In this document: positions 16,195 through 24,040 of the stretch, in pieces
Layout of the letters: the number at the start of each line of letters is the position of its first letter
Position numbering within the stretch: the stretch's first letter is position 1
DNA from: Anaerolineae bacterium
Lineage (GTDB): Bacteria; Chloroflexota; Anaerolineae; UBA4142; SHND01
Assembly: GCA_020851635.1 (NCBI GenBank)
Contig: JADZCJ010000051.1
Span: 1 to 43,448, forward strand
Length of the DNA: 43,448 nt
Direction of reading: 5' to 3'
Notes under the pieces: generated by a model
Seen by the model: only the letters and a program-made list of their open reading frames with translations
What the model was told of the DNA's origin: nothing
The model's database searches: none
Program-made: the position numbers and the translations under genes

Positions 16195-18563
16195 TATGCC
16201 TTGCCTCCGTTCGAGTTCATTGCCCTCCACACCTTTTCGGGCGTGAGGGGCATGTCAAGGTGCTTGACGCCAAACGGCTTGAGCGCATCCAGGACCGCAT
16301 TCACCACAGCGGGGGTGGAAGCGATGGTGCCTGTTTCACCGGCGCCTTTGACTCCAAGCGGATTCACGGGCGAGGGTGTCACCGTGCGCGCCGTTTCGTA
16401 CGAGGGCAACATGTGCGCGGTTGGCACGGCATAGTCCATTAACGAACCGCTGACGAGGGTGCCGTTATCATCATACACCGCGCCCTCATAGAGCGCCTGG
16501 GCGGCGCCCTGTGCGATGCCGCCGTGAACCTGCCCATCCACAATCATCGGATTGATGACGTTGCCGACATCATCCACCGCAACGTAACGCAAAATCCGGG
16601 TGCTTCCGGTGTGTTTGTCCACCTCTACAACGCAGATGTGCGTGCCAAAGGGATAGGTGCAGTTTGGTGGGTCATAATACGAGGTCTCGTCGAGAAACGG
16701 TTCCATCCCTTCCGGCAGAGAATAGCCGACGGCAGACGCCAGCGCGATTTCCTGGATCGTTTTCGAGGCAGCGGGTGTGCCTTTGACCATCACTTTGCCG
16801 TCCTGATAGACAAGGTCCTGGACGTTGGCTTCGAGCATGTGCGCGGCGAGTCGTTTTGCCTTTTCCTTGATGCGTTCGGCAGCGCGATAGACCGCGACCC
16901 CGCCGACCGCGCCGGAACGAGACCCATACGAGCCATAACCAAACGGCGCGCCCGCCGTATCACTGTGTTCGACAAGCACATCTTCGACGGGAATGCCCAG
17001 CTGGTCGGCAACGATTTGCGCCATGGTCGTTTCGTGACCCTGCCCGTGATTCTGTGAACCGGTGGTTACAACAACTTTGCCGGTGAGGTGCATGCGAATA
17101 TTGGCGCTTTCCCAGAGACCCGCGCCCCAGCCCTGCCCCGGCAGACCAATCCACGCGCTCGGCGCGACGCCGCACAATTCGATATAGGACGAGAACCCAA
17201 CGCCGAGATATTTATCTTTTTTGCGCGCTTGTTCCTGTTCCTGACGAAAGCCCGTGTAATCGAGCATGTCGAGCGCTTTGTCGAGCGTCAGGGTATAGTT
17301 GCCGCTGTCGTAGGTGAGACCGGCAAGAATGTTGTCGGCAGGAGTATAGGGGAATTCATCCGACGGAATAAAGTTCTTGCGCCGCACCGCGGTGGGGTCC
17401 ATGCCCAATTCGTTTGCGACGAGGTCCATCGCGCGCTCGAGCACATATGTCGCCTCGGGGCGACCGGCGCCGCGATACGCGTCCACCATTGCCGTGTTGG
17501 TGTATACATTCGAGACGTGGCAATAAATGTGCGGAATCTTGTAGGGACCCGAAAGCAGGCGTCCATAGAGCGTCGTGGGGATGCCGGGGGCGATGGTGGA
17601 GAGAATGCCGCCCATGTTGGCGTAGGTCTTGACATGCAAGCCCATGAGAGCGCCATCTTTGTTGACCCCAATCTCGATATCGGTGATGTGGTCACGGCCG
17701 TGCGTGGTGGCGATATAATTTTCGCGGCGCGTCTCGGACCATTTCACGGGGCAGCCGATTTTTTTCGAGAGGGCAGCCATGAGGACGTATTCGGGATACA
17801 AATAGATCTTGGTACCAAACCCGCCGCCGACCTGCGGTGAAATGACGCGCATCTTGGTTTCGGGGATGCCGAAAACAAAGGCGGTCATGAGCAGCCGCAT
17901 AACATGGGGCGCCTGTGAGGTCATCCAGACGGTATATTCTTCGGACGCGGGGTTGTATTGTGCCGCACAGCCGCGCGTCTCCATCGAGTTAGGAATGAGG
18001 CGCTGGTTAATGAGGGTCTGTTTGATGACCACGTCCGCGCCATCGAGCGCGGCTTGGGTCGCGGCAGCATCGCCACATTCCCATTCACATTCAATGTTGT
18101 TGGGCGCGTTTTCGTGCAATTGGGGCGCGCCGGGTTCGGTGGCTTTTTTCGCGTCGGTCACAACGGGAAGCGGCTCCCAGTCCACCTGAATCAGGGCGAG
18201 CGCATCTTCGGCGATATAGCGGTCTTGCGCCACGACGACGGCGACCCCCATGCCCGTATGGGTGACGCGGTCCGGTTCCAGACAGCGCGGCGTGTTGAGA
18301 TTGTTTTTGACTCCGCCAGCCGCCCACGCGCAGGGCAGCGGATTGAGGTCCATAAAATCTTTGCCGGTGAAAACACCAATGACACCGGGGTACGCTTTGG
18401 CTTGGTCGGTATTGATGCTTTTGATTTTGGCATGCGCGAACGGCGAGCGCAGAATTGCCGCATGTACAAGCCCGGGCAATTGAATGTCATCGAGAAACTT
18501 GGCTTCACCAGTGATCAGGCGCGGGTCTTCGCGGCGTTTGATAGATTGTCCTAATACTCCCAT
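16194..18563 (-). CDS. coxL: CoxL-like molybdopterin large subunit, form II
   Basis: A 789-residue molybdenum hydroxylase subunit of the xanthine oxidase/aerobic CO dehydrogenase superfamily. The active-site loop reads AYRGAGR (17460-17480), the form II (BMS) signature, not the AYxCSFR loop of true CO dehydrogenases. Other cofactor regions include SPQVGGGFGTK, GSQNHGQGHET and GAGETGTIAS; E in GVKGAGETG is the expected catalytic Glu. So CO may be a poor or non-substrate, and an aromatic, purine or aldehyde substrate is equally possible. It starts behind GGAGGAAG. No coxD/E/F maturation genes are in the window. Confidence 0.94.
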   Translation of the reverse strand: MGVLGQSIKRREDPRLITGEAKFLDDIQLPGLVHAAILRSPFAHAKIKSINTDQAKAYPGVIGVFTGKDFMDLNPLPCAWAAGGVKNNLNTPRCLEPDRVTHTGMGVAVVVAQDRYIAEDALALIQVDWEPLPVVTDAKKATEPGAPQLHENAPNNIECEWECGDAAATQAALDGADVVIKQTLINQRLIPNSMETRGCAAQYNPASEEYTVWMTSQAPHVMRLLMTAFVFGIPETKMRVISPQVGGGFGTKIYLYPEYVLMAALSKKIGCPVKWSETRRENYIATTHGRDHITDIEIGVNKDGALMGLHVKTYANMGGILSTIAPGIPTTLYGRLLSGPYKIPHIYCHVSNVYTNTAMVDAYRGAGRPEATYVLERAMDLVANELGMDPTAVRRKNFIPSDEFPYTPADNILAGLTYDSGNYTLTLDKALDMLDYTGFRQEQEQARKKDKYLGVGFSSYIELCGVAPSAWIGLPGQGWGAGLWESANIRMHLTGKVVVTTGSQNHGQGHETTMAQIVADQLGIPVEDVLVEHSDTAGAPFGYGSYGSRSGAVGGVAVYRAAERIKEKAKRLAAHMLEANVQDLVYQDGKVMVKGTPAASKTIQEIALASAVGYSLPEGMEPFLDETSYYDPPNCTYPFGTHICVVEVDKHTGSTRILRYVAVDDVGNVINPMIVDGQVHGGIAQGAAQALYEGAVYDDNGTLVSGSLMDYAVPTAHMLPSYETARTVTPSPVNPLGVKGAGETGTIASTPAVVNAVLDALKPFGVKHLDMPLTPEKVWRAMNSNGGKA

Positions 18564-18654
18564 GTCTCTTCCTCCAAATGACTGAATGGCGGTTGGCGCA
18601 CAGCCCTATCCGGGCGCGCGACGCTAGCTCATGACAACGGCATTCTGACAAACG

Positions 18655-19113
18655 CTACATTTTGTCCGCGGCGTCGCGCACGGAACGCACGATGTTTTCG
18701 TATCCCGTGCAGCGGCACAGATTGCCTTCGAGTCCCCGACGAATCGTGTCATCGGATGGATTGTCGTGTTCACGCAGCAAGTCAATCGAGGTCATGATCA
18801 TGCCCGGGGTGCAAAATCCGCACTGCAAGCCGTGATTGTCCCAAAACGCTTGTTGGACGGGATGATACGCGCCATCCGTTTTCAGTCCTTCAATGGTGGT
18901 AATGTCCGCGCCGTCCGCCTGAACGGCGAGCACATTGCAGGACTTGACCGCCATGCCGTCCATCAACACGGTGCACGCGCCGCACTGTGAAGTATCGCAG
19001 CCCACGTTCGTGCCCGTCAAACCCATTTTTTCGCGCAAAACATGCACGAGCAGCCAGCGCGGCTCGATGTCCGCTTCGCGGGTCTGCCCATTTACTCGCA
19101 TCGTCACTTTCAT
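18655..19113 (-). CDS. coxS: CoxS-like [2Fe-2S] small subunit
   Basis: A 152-residue iron-sulfur subunit with two [2Fe-2S] clusters. The plant-type N-terminal cluster is in [16 protein letters not shown]...SC and the four-helix C-terminal cluster in QCGFCTPGM and [10 protein letters not shown]. It relays electrons from the molybdenum site of CoxL to the FAD of CoxM. ATG 19113 has GGAGGT eight bases upstream; a GTG at 19122 overlaps that site and is rejected. It is the promoter-proximal gene of coxSLM, 91 bp ahead of coxL. Confidence 0.95.
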   Translation of the reverse strand: MKVTMRVNGQTREADIEPRWLLVHVLREKMGLTGTNVGCDTSQCGACTVLMDGMAVKSCNVLAVQADGADITTIEGLKTDGAYHPVQQAFWDNHGLQCGFCTPGMIMTSIDLLREHDNPSDDTIRRGLEGNLCRCTGYENIVRSVRDAADKM

Positions 19114-19562
19114 AACACTCACCTCCGAAAAAGGTCTATAATCTGTTGGTTCCGACGGAATCGAAAAGGCGCAATATCGCCTCCTTTCAACAAGCAGCCA
19201 AAAAGCGACGCGCGTCCCACATAACTATCGGTTACGCGAAGCGCGCGTCATATATCGCTGTGACCCGGAGCGGATATACACGGACAAACTTACAGCAAAA
19301 CCAATCGGGCGGAAAAGGCAAGACAGTCATTGTCAGCTTCCGAAAGAGTTCGGGGGCAAATCCCATTAGGGTGTGGTCCCCACAACGGCGGGGAGAGTTG
19401 ATGCGGTGGCGCAACAAACGAGAACGCACAAAATTATATGCGATAGCGAATCTCAAAACAAGGGGGGGTTTGATTTTTTATTCCCGTCGAGCCAACGACG
19501 GTTTGAGTTTGCACCGAAACCGGTCAAAATGGGTTTGAGTTGCCCTATCCTCTAAAAGCGCC
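19114..19562. other. Divergent intergenic region upstream of coxS and the kinase-like gene
   Basis: These 449 bp have no supported gene; a 130-codon open frame on the plus strand has lysine/arginine-rich, unpatterned sequence and no ribosome binding site. The region must hold both promoters, but I see no convincing -35/-10 pair. An 11-bp perfect palindrome TTCCGACGGAA at 19150-19160, 37 bp before coxS, is a possible operator. Confidence 0.5.
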
Positions 19563-20219
19563 ATGACCACTCCTGTCCCGCTCAAAAATGTCTGTGTCCT
19601 TGGAAATATCGGTTCGGGCAAAAGCACCTTGACGAATTTGCTTGCGTCCGCAATCCCGAACAGTGTTGCCATCCCCGAAGTCTTTGACCAGAACCCGTTC
19701 CTGGCGTTGTATGTTGCCGACCCGCCGCGCTGGGCTTTTACGAATGCGGTGCGGTACTATTACGATTATGCGCGCGTATACCGCGAGCTTAACACGAGGC
19801 ATACATACGCTTATTGCTTTATTGACGCGGGCGGCTCGACGAACCGTCACATCTACGGACGTTACTTGTTCGAGGACAAGGTGCTGACACCGGATGAGAA
19901 TGCGTTTTATGAGGCACTGTGCGTGGTGATCGAACGTTATTTTGCGTATCCCGAGCCGGATGCATTCATTTATGTCAAGGCGTCACCGCAAACCTGTTTT
20001 GGGCGGATGGTGGAACGGGGCTGGGAGTATCAGACCAAACATATCATGCTGGATTATTTGACGGCTTTGCAGACCTATTTTGAAGCGTATCGGGATACAT
20101 TGCGCGCGCAGAATGTGCCGCTGTTGGAATTGGACAGCAAAGCGTTGGATTTTCGAGGTGGAGGACAAAAAGAGACACTGGCGCGGGTTGAACAGTTTTT
20201 GGGATCTGCAAGAGCTTGA
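19563..20219 (+). CDS. Deoxynucleoside-kinase-like P-loop protein, divergent
   Basis: A 218-residue member of the dNK/thymidine-kinase-2-like family that normally phosphorylates deoxyadenosine or deoxyguanosine. The P-loop is GNIGSGKST (residues 14-22) and the catalytic Glu is expected at IPEVFDQNPFL (E39). The rest of the fold is recognisable (DYLTALQTYFEAYRD). Two family motifs are altered: the usual (D/E)RS position reads DAGGSTNRHIYGRY (88-101), and the LID Arg region reads RGWEYQ (152-157). Function as a nucleoside kinase is therefore uncertain. It is monocistronic and convergent with the orphan antitoxin. Confidence 0.8.
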   Translation: MTTPVPLKNVCVLGNIGSGKSTLTNLLASAIPNSVAIPEVFDQNPFLALYVADPPRWAFTNAVRYYYDYARVYRELNTRHTYAYCFIDAGGSTNRHIYGRYLFEDKVLTPDENAFYEALCVVIERYFAYPEPDAFIYVKASPQTCFGRMVERGWEYQTKHIMLDYLTALQTYFEAYRDTLRAQNVPLLELDSKALDFRGGGQKETLARVEQFLGSARA

Positions 20220-20283
20220 CAGGTTGAAACCAAAGTGAGGTTATAGTCGCTTATCTATTCTTCGGACAGAACCCAAGAAAAGC

Positions 20284-20583
20284 TCAGGCTTTTACCTTTT
20301 TGCGGGCTCGCGATTCCTGTCTCAAACTCTTGAGCGCGTCGCGCACGTCGCGTTCGACCGCAGCGGTGGGCGCTTTCGCGCTGCGTTTTTGTGCGCGCTT
20401 GAGCATGACCAAGACCTGCTCTTTGGCAAGCCGTCTCCATTTCTGATAGTCTTCAATCGAGACCAGGACCGCCATTGGACGTCCAGAGCGCTCAATGATG
20501 AATGAATCCTTTTTGTAGAACGCCTCTTCGATCATCTTGCCCAGATTCCGCCGCGCCTCGAATGCCCCAATCGTCTTTTCCAT
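20284..20583 (-). CDS. Orphan Phd/YefM-type antitoxin
   Basis: A 99-residue protein whose first about 50 residues (IGAFEARRNLGKMIEEAF..KDSFIIERSGRPMAVLVSIEDYQ) are a Phd/YefM DNA-binding and dimerisation fold. The C-terminal tail (VERDVRDALKSLRQ) resembles the tail of the antitoxin at 21056. ATG 20583 is chosen because the fold begins there. There is no toxin gene downstream: the 64 bp to the convergent kinase-like gene hold no open frame of note. It may regulate itself, act on the toxin of the neighbouring module, or be a remnant. Confidence 0.78.
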   Translation of the reverse strand: MEKTIGAFEARRNLGKMIEEAFYKKDSFIIERSGRPMAVLVSIEDYQKWRRLAKEQVLVMLKRAQKRSAKAPTAAVERDVRDALKSLRQESRARKKVKA

Positions 20584-20753
20584 AAGAGTTGCTCCGCTTT
20601 TCGGCATATTGTGCTGACTGTGATACTTGATAGGTCATCACAACTATCGCAAACGCAGTGAGGCTTGTCAAGTATTATCGTCTGCACTGCCATCTGACAC
20701 TATTCCATCCAGCTTTAGTGAGCTGACAAATTCTGTCTCGACAACTCGGAGGT

Positions 20754-20858
20754 AAACGCGAATCTGCGCGAATTTGGGCTAATTCTGATCTTTATTCGTC
20801 GTTACACAAAGCGTAACAAAGATTCGTGCCAAGCCGCAGTTTGGCGAAATTCGCGTTT
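20754..20858. repeat. 105-bp imperfect inverted-repeat segment
   Basis: AAACGCGAAT at 20754-20763 is exactly inverted at 20849-20858. Between them lies a smaller stem in which ATCTTT...GTTAC pairs with GTAAC.AAAGAT. It may be a decayed miniature element or an extended palindrome; no target duplication is clear. Confidence 0.4.
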
Positions 20859-20966
20859 CCTTGTGTCAGTCAATAAAGCTACTCGGAATAGCGCAATTGC
20901 TCGCGGCTTTTTCGAGCGACACTCCGAGCTTGTTGCAGCATAGCGCAGTCGGGATCAAATTCTTGC

Positions 20967-20995
20967 TTGACAGTAGGTTTCGTCTCCGGTAAACT
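20967..20995 (+). promoter_or_regulatory. Sigma70-type promoter of the antitoxin/PIN module
   Basis: TTGACA at 20967-20972, a 17-bp spacer, and TAAACT at 20990-20995 (4 of 6 consensus matches). Transcription would begin near 21002, inside the direct-repeat region that probably binds the antitoxin. Confidence 0.6.
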
Positions 20996-20997
20996 GT

Positions 20998-21027
20998 CCA
21001 ATAGTTGGTTACAAGTTAGCCAATAGT
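20998..21027. promoter_or_regulatory. Candidate autoregulatory operator of the antitoxin/PIN module
   Basis: CCAATAGT occurs at 20998-21005 and again at 21020-21027, 22 bp apart (two helical turns). Between and overlapping them, TTGGTTAC and GTTAGCCAA form an imperfect palindrome. It lies between the -10 box and the start codon, as expected for antitoxin/toxin autorepression. Confidence 0.5.
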
Positions 21028-21055
21028 AAGCCAAGCCGCATGGAGGAGTATACCA

Positions 21056-21397
21056 TTGAAACGCAAACCTACGATTCGAGTCATCCCCGCCGCCCAGGCA
21101 AAAAACAATTTTGGAGATGTGCTCCGTCGTGTCTCGGAGCAGAATGAGACGCAGATCGTGGAGCGCGCCGGACTACCTGTGGCAGCGATTGTCTCGATTG
21201 AAGACCTGGAACGCCTCTATCCCGAGAAAATCAAAAGTATTCCACAGCTGGAAGTGAGTTTGAGGCGAAAACGGGCAGTTGACCGCCTTGTGGCAATGAT
21301 CAATGAGCCGGGGAGTGAAACGTTTTCTGAAGAGGAAGTCAATCGCGATGTTATGCGTGAGGTTAAAGCCGTGAGATACGGTAAACGCAGAACATGA
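21056..21397 (+). CDS. Phd/YefM-type antitoxin
   Basis: A 113-residue antitoxin. The N-terminal fold (RVIPAAQAKNNFGDVLRRVSEQNETQIVERAGLPVAAIVSIEDL) is a Phd/YefM domain; the C-terminal about 50 residues, which should wrap the toxin, are charged. It starts at TTG 21056 with GGAGGAG at 21042-21048; no ATG fits. Its stop overlaps the toxin start (ATGA), the classic antitoxin-toxin layout. Its C-terminal (VNRDVMREVKAVR) is similar to that of the orphan antitoxin at 20284, so they are probably paralogues. Confidence 0.88.
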   Translation: MKRKPTIRVIPAAQAKNNFGDVLRRVSEQNETQIVERAGLPVAAIVSIEDLERLYPEKIKSIPQLEVSLRRKRAVDRLVAMINEPGSETFSEEEVNRDVMREVKAVRYGKRRT

Positions 21398-21828
21398 TCG
21401 GCGCAGTTTTGGATACGAATGTACTCGTCAACGTTGCGATCAAGGCGGATGGCATCGCCGCGCAAATCCTCGCGCTCGCAGAGGAACGGTTCATTCTGCT
21501 TACCAGTAAGTTTATCCTGGAGGAGACAAGCGGGGTTCTCGCGCGCAAGCACACCCAAGCCAGGTATCGTCAGCGCACGACTGCTTCTCAAAGACACGGA
21601 TTTTTGCAGAACTTGAGGGAAGCAGCAGTCCTTGTCAATGTCAAGACCAAACTGTCGGTCATAGGTAAAGACTCCAAGGATAACCCCGTTTTAGCATGTG
21701 CGATAGACGGTGATGCCAGCTGTGTAGTGACGGGAGACTGGCATTTGCTCGAGTTGGGAACATATCGAGGAATCCAGATGCTGGCCCCGGCTCAATTCCT
21801 CAGGATGATTCAGGAAGTAGGAGCATAA
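21394..21828 (+). CDS. PIN-domain toxin ribonuclease
   Basis: A 144-residue PIN-domain nuclease of the COG1569-like group, expected to cleave RNA. The first acidic motif is AVLDTNVLVNVAI (Asp7), a second acidic residue lies in LEETSGVL, and the last are in KDNPVLACAIDGDASCVVTGD. It overlaps its antitoxin by 4 nt. Length is normal and no motif looks broken. Free toxin would inhibit growth. Confidence 0.88.
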   Translation: MIGAVLDTNVLVNVAIKADGIAAQILALAEERFILLTSKFILEETSGVLARKHTQARYRQRTTASQRHGFLQNLREAAVLVNVKTKLSVIGKDSKDNPVLACAIDGDASCVVTGDWHLLELGTYRGIQMLAPAQFLRMIQEVGA

Positions 21829-21919
21829 GGCACCGGCTACAAACATTCTTGGAGCCACAATCGCCAATTCACGAGTGGGAAATGGGTGAATATATTCCAG
21901 TCCTACCTAACGAGGCCGA

Positions 21920-22735
21920 TTAGGTGGTGGTTTGCTGGGCGGCGGCGACAACCTGCTTGACGCGCGCCGGGTCTACGGGATTTTCGACCTTGCCGTCCAC
22001 TTTGAGTGAGGTCCCGACGAGGACCCCATCCACGACATGCAGGTAATCGCGCACACTCGCTGCCGTGACTCCGCTGCCAATGAGGATGGGCGCATCGGGT
22101 GCGCCCTGACGGGCGGCGATAGCGTCACCCATATCGGTCGCATACCCGGTGGCTTGGCCGCTGACGACGAGCGCGTCCACGCCGCCGCGTTCCCACGTAT
22201 CGTGCGCCACCCACCGCATATCCATCGGCGCGAGCGGCGCGGCGTGTTTGGTCAACACATCGCTGAAAATCAACACCTGTGAGCCGAGCATCCTGCGATA
22301 GCGCGCGATTTCCGCCGCGCGCCCCTCGATGATCCCCTGGTCTGCCAGCATCGCCCACGAGACAATGTTGATGCGCGCGAACTGCGTGTCGCAGGCGGTC
22401 GCAATCGCAATGGCGCTGATGCCGTCGTTGCGCAATACGTTGACGCCGAGGGGAACCCCGGTTTTTTGGCGCACTGTGGTGACAACGCGCGACATGGAGG
22501 CGACGGTTTCGGCAGGCACATGGTCTTTGAAAAACGGCGCATCAAAAAAGTTTTCGAGCATGATGCCATCCACGCCACCCTGTTCGAGCGCGGCAACATC
22601 CGCCAGCGCCGCATCAATCACGGCGGTCACGTTGTTGGCATAGCGCGGCGCGCCGGGAAGAGCTTGTAGGTGGACCATCCCGATAACGATTTTTTTCTTG
22701 CCAAAGAGGGCATCAAAAGATTCACGAGTTTGCAT
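21920..22735 (-). CDS. BtpA/SgcQ family TIM-barrel protein
   Basis: A 271-residue cytoplasmic protein of the BtpA/SgcQ family. BtpA was first linked to photosystem I stability in cyanobacteria, but most members lie in carbohydrate or nucleoside loci and are thought to be barrel enzymes. Visible signature parts are VIGMVHLQALPGAPRY, GGVDGIMLENFFDAPF, PLGVNVLRNDG and PILIGSGVTAASVRDYL. It lies 39 bp behind the nucleoside hydrolase gene, so a role in the same salvage or catabolic route is an inference. No Shine-Dalgarno is seen; heptad repeats precede the ATG. Confidence 0.9.
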   Translation of the reverse strand: MQTRESFDALFGKKKIVIGMVHLQALPGAPRYANNVTAVIDAALADVAALEQGGVDGIMLENFFDAPFFKDHVPAETVASMSRVVTTVRQKTGVPLGVNVLRNDGISAIAIATACDTQFARINIVSWAMLADQGIIEGRAAEIARYRRMLGSQVLIFSDVLTKHAAPLAPMDMRWVAHDTWERGGVDALVVSGQATGYATDMGDAIAARQGAPDAPILIGSGVTAASVRDYLHVVDGVLVGTSLKVDGKVENPVDPARVKQVVAAAQQTTT

Positions 22736-22774
22736 GGGAGTTTGGGGATTTCTGATTTTGGATTTCCGGCGGCA

Positions 22775-23713
22775 CTATCGCGTAATGCGTTCGCGAAACA
22801 GTTCGAGCACGCCTGCCGCGTCCACGTCGGCACAGATAGTTGTTTCGACGCCCGGATACCATTTGCTGGAACGGTCAACAATGATCTGACCCATGCCGTA
22901 ACCGGACCAGGTGTCCACGCGGACGGGATGGCGCACGGTCGTAAAAAGTTCGGGGCGAATGAGATACGCAATCGCAGAGGGGTCATGCGTATACAGTGCG
23001 CCATCATTGCCATACGCTTGCGAATGATACGCCTGGTAGTGGGGCACGACGCGCGCAACCAGTTTGCCGTAGATGGAACCGGACTCGCCCAACTCGCCGA
23101 TATATCGCGGCGGCATGACGACCCTGGTGGTGACGTCCAAACCCACCATGACAACATCCCAATTCGCGCCCAGGACGACGGCTGCCGCTTCGGGGTCGTT
23201 GTGAATGTTGGCTTCGGCAACGGGCGACACATTGCCCGGCGCAAAGGCAACGCCGCCCATCAAAACCACTCGTTTCGTCGCTTGGACGAGACGCGGTTCG
23301 AGTTTGAGCGCCATTGCGATATTGGTCAACGGGCCGAGAGGCACCAGGGTGATTTTGCCGGGGCGTGACATGACCGCTTCGACGATAAACTGCGCGGCGC
23401 GCGTATGCGCGGCTTCGCTCTCCGGCTCGGTCGTGAATCCGGCATCGCCTAACCCGTCATGCCCATGCACAGAGGTGGGGGGACCGTGATAGGCACGCAC
23501 GAGCGGCGCATAGGCGCCGCGCGCGACAGGGATGTCGTCTCGACCCGCGAGCTCAAGGGTGACCAGGGCGTTGCGCGTGGTGATTTCGATATAATGATTG
23601 CCAAAGACGGTGGTGAGCGCGAGGACGTCAAGCTCGGGCGATTTTAGGGCAAAGAGAATTGCCATAAAATCGTCAATACCGGGATCGGTGTCAATGAGAA
23701 TGGATTCGGGCAT
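22775..23713 (-). CDS. Inosine/uridine-preferring nucleoside hydrolase
   Basis: A 312-residue Ca2+-dependent nucleoside N-ribohydrolase, which splits ribonucleosides into base and ribose. The N-terminal Asp cluster DTDPGIDDFMAILFAL (residues 7-22) is the diagnostic motif; the mid-chain LVPLGPLTNIAMAL and the late Asp in GALYTHDPSAIAYLI are also conserved. ATG 23713 puts this motif at the usual place; the long open extension upstream is low-complexity leader. It is followed by btpA. The ribose released could feed central metabolism. The leader carries 7-nt repeats instead of a Shine-Dalgarno site. Confidence 0.92.
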   Translation of the reverse strand: MPESILIDTDPGIDDFMAILFALKSPELDVLALTTVFGNHYIEITTRNALVTLELAGRDDIPVARGAYAPLVRAYHGPPTSVHGHDGLGDAGFTTEPESEAAHTRAAQFIVEAVMSRPGKITLVPLGPLTNIAMALKLEPRLVQATKRVVLMGGVAFAPGNVSPVAEANIHNDPEAAAVVLGANWDVVMVGLDVTTRVVMPPRYIGELGESGSIYGKLVARVVPHYQAYHSQAYGNDGALYTHDPSAIAYLIRPELFTTVRHPVRVDTWSGYGMGQIIVDRSSKWYPGVETTICADVDAAGVLELFRERITR

Positions 23714-23715
23714 GG

Positions 23716-23771
23716 TAGGATAGGGATTGCTGATTGTCGAATTTCGATTTTTGAATTTCGATTTTCGATTG
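23716..23771 (-). repeat. Heptad repeats in the nucleoside hydrolase leader
   Basis: Read on the minus strand, the leader is eight 7-nt units in perfect register: CAATCGA, AAATCGA, AATTCAA, AAATCGA, AATTCGA, CAATCAG, CAATCCC and TATCCTA, ending 2 nt before the ATG. On the plus strand this appears as a 14-bp direct repeat at 23739-23752 and 23753-23766. Confidence 0.7.
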
Positions 23772-23851
23772 ATCATTCGAGATGGATGAGCAGGGCGAGC
23801 AATTTTCGCCCGGCGATACGCGACCAACGATGTTTTTGAACGGGAGATGAA

Positions 23852-24040
23852 ATGGACAGGACGTTTTTTATCATCGGCGCGATTTCGGCGGGAGTGGCGG
23901 TGATGTTGGGAGCGTTCGGCACGCATGGGCTGCGAGACCGGCTGACCTCGCAGCTGCTCGAGACGTTTGAAACAGGCGTCCGCTATGAAATATATCACGC
24001 TTTCGCAATTTTGGTGTTGGCGTCCGCCCTATTGAAATGA
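23852..24040 (+). pseudogene. Truncated DUF423 membrane protein
   Basis: Sixty-two residues match the N-terminal half of the DUF423 family (MDRTFFIIGAISAGVAVMLG, then GTHGLRDRLTSQLLETFETG and RYEIYHAFAILVLASALL). Family members are about 120 residues with four helices; here the frame stops exactly where the third helix should continue. The stop overlaps the SIR2 start (ATGA), and no continuation exists in other frames. Either this is a remnant left by a deletion that fused the SIR2 gene, or a short two-helix protein. Its promoter and ribosome binding site now serve SIR2 (GGGAGATGAA before ATG 23852). Confidence 0.7.

Larger units (their letters stand above)
20584..21055. other. Divergent regulatory region between two antitoxin genes
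   Basis: These 472 bp have no gene. They contain a 10-bp inverted repeat (20754-20763 and 20849-20858) around a 105-bp segment with an inner GTTAC/GTAAC hairpin, and at the right end the promoter and direct repeats of the antitoxin/PIN module, described separately. Confidence 0.6.

Noticed and set aside
16194-18563. Naming CoxL a true carbon monoxide dehydrogenase
   Set aside because: The loop is AYRGAGR, not AYxCSFR, so CO oxidation is not supported by sequence alone.
19146-19538. 130-codon open frame upstream of the nucleoside-kinase-like gene
   Set aside because: No Shine-Dalgarno, unpatterned basic composition, and it occupies the divergent promoter region.
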